Shown here one piece after another: positions 61,343-64,000 of a DNA stretch of 64,000 nt. The stretch's first letter is position 1, and every line of letters begins with the position of its first letter. This DNA is from Paenibacillus yonginensis (GTDB taxonomy: Bacteria; Bacillota; Bacilli; Paenibacillales; Paenibacillaceae): contig NZ_CP014167.1 of assembly GCF_001685395.1 (NCBI RefSeq), positions 4,286,001-4,350,000 on the forward strand, given 5' to 3'. Made by a program: the position numbers and the translations under genes. The notes beneath the pieces are model-generated. The model was not told the origin of the DNA, made no database searches, and was given only the letters and a program-made list of their open reading frames with translations.

Positions 61343-61798
61343 TCAGTGTGCTCCGAAACAACCCGGATACATGCCGGTGGAAATAGCGATCCGGTTCCAG
61401 TTGTTTATAGTATTGATCGCCATAATCAAGTTCATATATTCCTCTTCGCTGAAATGTACTCTGATCCGTGCATACAAGTCATCGGACACGCCGCCCTTAT
61501 GGATCAAGGTCACGGCTTCAGCCAATTCAAGAACGGCGCATTCTTTCTCCGTGAACAGGCCCGGTACTTCGTGCCATAAGGCGATCAGCAAAATTTGATC
61601 CCGGTAATCGCCCAGCTTTAGCAGGTCTTTCGCGTGCATGTCCAAGCAAAAAGAACAGCCGTTGATTTGCGATACTCTGATCTTAATCAGTTCATATAAT
61701 ACTTTATCAGGAACATGCCCCGATGCGAACCCCTCCAAGGTCTTCATGGCCTGATAGGCTCCTGCATTTGCTTTCATATGGTTGAATCTTAAACTCAT
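61343..61798 (-). CDS. Carboxymuconolactone decarboxylase (AhpD-like) family protein
   Basis: A 151-residue CMD-family protein. The active-site block is INGCSFCLDMHAKDLLKLG, with the CxxC...H pattern of AhpD-type peroxidases and alkylhydroperoxidases. SEEEYMNLIMAINTINNWNR is the C-terminal helix typical of the group. It probably takes part in peroxide or reactive-species reduction. ATG 61798 follows GGAGGCGAAGGAA; a longer frame crosses the ECF41 promoter. It is the first gene of an operon with the ECF41 sigma factor, the standard genomic pairing, and probably the sigma factor's target. Confidence 0.93.
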   Translation of the reverse strand: MSLRFNHMKANAGAYQAMKTLEGFASGHVPDKVLYELIKIRVSQINGCSFCLDMHAKDLLKLGDYRDQILLIALWHEVPGLFTEKECAVLELAEAVTLIHKGGVSDDLYARIRVHFSEEEYMNLIMAINTINNWNRIAISTGMYPGCFGAH

Positions 61799-61839
61799 TT
61801 CCTTCGCCTCCGTATGGTTAAATGGTCTACCTAATAGGA

Positions 61840-61866
61840 GACAAGATGGCTTACGGATTTGTGACA
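61840..61866 (-). promoter_or_regulatory. ECF41-type promoter of the CMD-sigma operon
   Basis: On the minus strand TGTCACA (61866-61860), 16 bases, then TGTC (61843-61840). ECF41 targets have a TGTCACA -35 and a CGTC -10; one position of the -10 differs. The promoter ends about 42 bases from the CMD start. Confidence 0.8.
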
Positions 61867-61933
61867 AAGACAGAAAATAACAGCATTTATAGAAGTGGAT
61901 TAGCGGGCGGGGACAAGTCTTTTCACCAAACAG

Positions 61934-61969
61934 AAGGGCAGCTGCCGGGTTCTACCGGCAGCTGCCCTT
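61934..61969 (-). terminator. Terminator of the SLH protein gene
   Basis: AAGGGCAGCTGCCGG (61934-61948) pairs with CCGGCAGCTGCCCTT (61955-61969), a 15-bp stem just beyond the SLH gene stop. The tail CTGTTTGG is weak. Confidence 0.8.
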
Positions 61970-61990
61970 GATGGGGATATGACTTCTACC

Positions 61991-64000
61991 TTAATTCGTG
62001 AAGTCTCTAAACATTCGGTATACGACTACAGCCGCTTCCGCCCTTGTTGCCGATTGGCCGCCGTTGAAGCGGTTATTGGCGCTTCCCTGCATGAGGCCGA
62101 GCCGGGAGACTTGGTCCACGGCTGCTTGTGACCATGAAGGGATCCCCGCCTGATCGGCATAATGGACAGGTTGTCCGCTTCCTGCTCCGGCATTAGCACC
62201 GCCTAATAGATTGAGGGATCTCGATAAAATAGCGGCCATTTCCGCCCGGGTGATGGTCCGGTTCGGAGCAAAGGTATGGTCGGCATAACCGCTGATTATT
62301 CCCTTGGCAACCGCGGTTTGAACGGCCTGTGCATACCAGCTCCCGGCCTTTACATCGGTAAACGGAGCCGGTTTGGCGCTGGTCTCCTCCTCAAGCCCGA
62401 GCGTTCTGAGCAGCAGGGCCACAAATTCTGCGCGGGTTACCTCTTTGGCAGGCGTAAAGTGGTTTGCGCCTGTGCCCGCAATGATATCTTTGGACGACAA
62501 TACTTCAATTGCGTTAGCCGCCCATGGATAATTCGATGGGCTTACATCTGCGAATGCAACCTTCCTGGCCATGAACAGATAACGGCCGGGGCTGGTAATC
62601 TTGGCTGAGATCTTTCCGTCTTTCAACCGGCCAATATGCTGGATCAAGCCGCCCCCAGGCGTAATCTCATAAAGATTAATGGTCTCCCCGTTCAAGCTGC
62701 CGATAGGGAGGGCTTCCAGCGGAAGGGCAACGTCAGCCGGCTCCGCAAGGGATGCCGCGTTGATTGCAGTCCCATTTGTGTTCAGCAGTGAGAAGTCATA
62801 ATAAATGCCAAGCGGTGTATAGCTATTATTTAAAGCAAGACTGCTCGTCAAACGTTTGGTTTCTGACTCGGATGCCGGTTTTACTTCGGCATAAGCCGCA
62901 TTGGCCGGCAGGTTCGCCTTGGCTGGAAAGGTTACAGTAAAGCCGTTATCCAGGGCAAGGGTGGTTGGCCCGCTGGTCGAAAGGGCCTCTCGTTCTCCTT
63001 CATCCGGAGTTTGCGGGATAACGGGCTCGCTTGGCGTCGGGCCGCTAGGTGCCGGACTGCTCGGCGCCGGAGCGCCAGATGCCGGGGCTCCAGATGACGG
63101 AGCGCCTGACCCCGGAACGCCGGGTGCCGGATCGGAAGGCCCCGTGGAGCCACCGCCGCCACCGCCGACGCCGCCCGCAGCAGCGCTTGCAACGGTAACC
63201 CCGACTTGCGCGGTTAAACCTTCATATTGGATGGCGATTGTGGTGCGGCCGGGTTCTTTCCCCGTAATGAGTCCGCTGCTTACTCCTGCAATTTGAGGGT
63301 CGGCTGCGGTATAGGACGCTGCCTTGGAAACGTCATGCTCCTTGCCGTCGGTTCCCGTATAATAGACCTCCAGTTGCTGGCGTCCGCCTTCCTGTAAAGA
63401 AACGGATGAAGGCTGTACTCGCAGCTTAGGCTCTTTAAGATTAAATTGTAACGTTTGGGCTGGATTAATCTGGCCGTTCCCGGCGGCATCATATACATAA
63501 AGCTTGTAGCTATTGCTGCCAGAGGCAACAGGCACCTGGATGGTGAAATGTCCGCTGCTGTCGATTGTCCCGTCTGCTTGTTTCATTTGTCCGTTAGCCT
63601 GATATGCAGCAGCTACACCGATCAAATCGTCCAGGTTCAGGTCCTTGTAGCCAACCAGCTGATCGGCGAGCAGATCATAAGTGATTGTCCCGGATATCGT
63701 GCCGGAATGGCCGGCTGGATCTAACTTGATGCCCGGATCGTCAAGCTGGAATTCCGGAGCTTGGGTATCGACCAGGAATGAGGTCATCTGACTTTTTAAC
63801 GGAACGGAATCTCCCAAGGTGCTGCCTACATAAGGCACAAGGAAATATACCCCGTCTGGAAGAATGTCGCCGTTTATAGTTCCGTTCCAATCCTCGATCC
63901 TGTAGCTTCCCGGGTTCAGTCCTTCACCCTCTTTTGTTTCAGCCAGCGTGCCTATCCACGCTCCTCCATCTGCCGGATAGACATCCAGGGAGAAATAACC
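61991..64000 (-). CDS. SLH-domain surface protein, C-terminal part (5' end outside window)
   Basis: At least 669 residues are visible and the frame is open to the right edge, so the ATG at 63838 is internal. In order: Fn3/FlgD-like beta domains (about the first 190 residues), a Big_2 immunoglobulin-like domain (LRVQPSSVSLQEGGRQQLEV, to AQVGVTV), a Gly-rich and Pro/Ser/Ala linker, a ZU5-like or related beta domain (TLALDNGFTVTFPAKANLPA), and three SLH repeats (each with a TRAE motif: VTRAEFVALLLR, ITRAEMAAILSR, ATRAEAAVVVYR). SLH domains attach to pyruvylated wall polymer. It may carry an enzyme in the missing part. The SLH triplet is intact. Confidence 0.92.
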   Translation of the reverse strand, partial: GYFSLDVYPADGGAWIGTLAETKEGEGLNPGSYRIEDWNGTINGDILPDGVYFLVPYVGSTLGDSVPLKSQMTSFLVDTQAPEFQLDDPGIKLDPAGHSGTISGTITYDLLADQLVGYKDLNLDDLIGVAAAYQANGQMKQADGTIDSSGHFTIQVPVASGSNSYKLYVYDAAGNGQINPAQTLQFNLKEPKLRVQPSSVSLQEGGRQQLEVYYTGTDGKEHDVSKAASYTAADPQIAGVSSGLITGKEPGRTTIAIQYEGLTAQVGVTVASAAAGGVGGGGGGSTGPSDPAPGVPGSGAPSSGAPASGAPAPSSPAPSGPTPSEPVIPQTPDEGEREALSTSGPTTLALDNGFTVTFPAKANLPANAAYAEVKPASESETKRLTSSLALNNSYTPLGIYYDFSLLNTNGTAINAASLAEPADVALPLEALPIGSLNGETINLYEITPGGGLIQHIGRLKDGKISAKITSPGRYLFMARKVAFADVSPSNYPWAANAIEVLSSKDIIAGTGANHFTPAKEVTRAEFVALLLRTLGLEEETSAKPAPFTDVKAGSWYAQAVQTAVAKGIISGYADHTFAPNRTITRAEMAAILSRSLNLLGGANAGAGSGQPVHYADQAGIPSWSQAAVDQVSRLGLMQGSANNRFNGGQSATRAEAAVVVYRMFRDFTN

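Overview
The window looks like chromosomal DNA from a spore-forming, soil-type member of the Paenibacillaceae, probably Paenibacillus. The basis is a moderate-GC Bacillota gene style (strong AGGAGG ribosome sites; GTG and TTG starts), a complete gerA-type spore germination operon, a KinB-like sensor kinase, an SLH-domain surface protein, a GH87-type alpha-1,3-glucanase, and an araR-araBDA cluster whose operators match the Bacillus AraR consensus. I saw no rRNA, tRNA, CRISPR array, complete insertion sequence or prophage.

Layout. 0-5.8 kb: the tail of a MATE exporter, a WYL regulator divergent from a GyrI-like protein and an unknown protein, the RNA polymerase recycling helicase HelD, and a DUF421 membrane protein. 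6.0-6.4 kb: a mosaic of two-component-system gene fragments. 6.4-10.4 kb: an MFS exporter and a merR-SDR-glycosyltransferase operon with a MerR-type 19-bp-spacer promoter. 10.5-17 kb: a YdeI-like protein, a coiled-coil protein followed by a membrane-anchored polysaccharide deacetylase, a 7TM-PAS-GGDEF diguanylate cyclase, and an SDR gene with TetR-like boxes but no local regulator. 17.1-22.4 kb: araR divergent from araB-type kinase, araD and araA, a complete conversion of L-arabinose to D-xylulose 5-phosphate with no transporter alongside.

22.5-31.2 kb is an accessory, partly AT-rich and decaying segment. It holds three intact SDR genes, an FAD monooxygenase, an ABM monooxygenase, a TetR regulator with four matching operators and an HxlR regulator. 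It also holds three broken genes: csaA with an internal deletion, an SDR with two frameshifts, and an MmyB-type regulator with one frameshift. A shared 14-bp sequence lies near each end of this segment.

31.4-47.8 kb: DinB-like protein, gerAA-AB-AC, malate:quinone oxidoreductase, a GH3 glycosidase with extra domains, a TPR-SUKH protein, the carboxynorspermidine synthase and decarboxylase pair (alternative spermidine route) behind a terminator-like leader hairpin, a membrane protein, and a peroxiredoxin-like gene whose promoter carries a perfect operator shared with a nearby TetR gene. 47.8-64 kb: a SWIM-SNF2 helicase, a threonine-aldolase-like enzyme, the KinB-like kinase, the multidomain alpha-1,3-glucanase, a chemoreceptor, a metallo-beta-lactamase-fold hydrolase, an ECF41-type sigma factor with its CMD-family partner and a matching promoter, and the C-terminal part of an SLH protein that runs off the right end.

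I did not find an unambiguous new defence or biosynthetic system. The most interesting leads are the leader terminator of the polyamine operon, the ECF41 autoregulatory unit, the transmembrane deacetylase with a cytosolic N-terminal domain and coiled-coil neighbour, and the repeat-flanked SDR segment.
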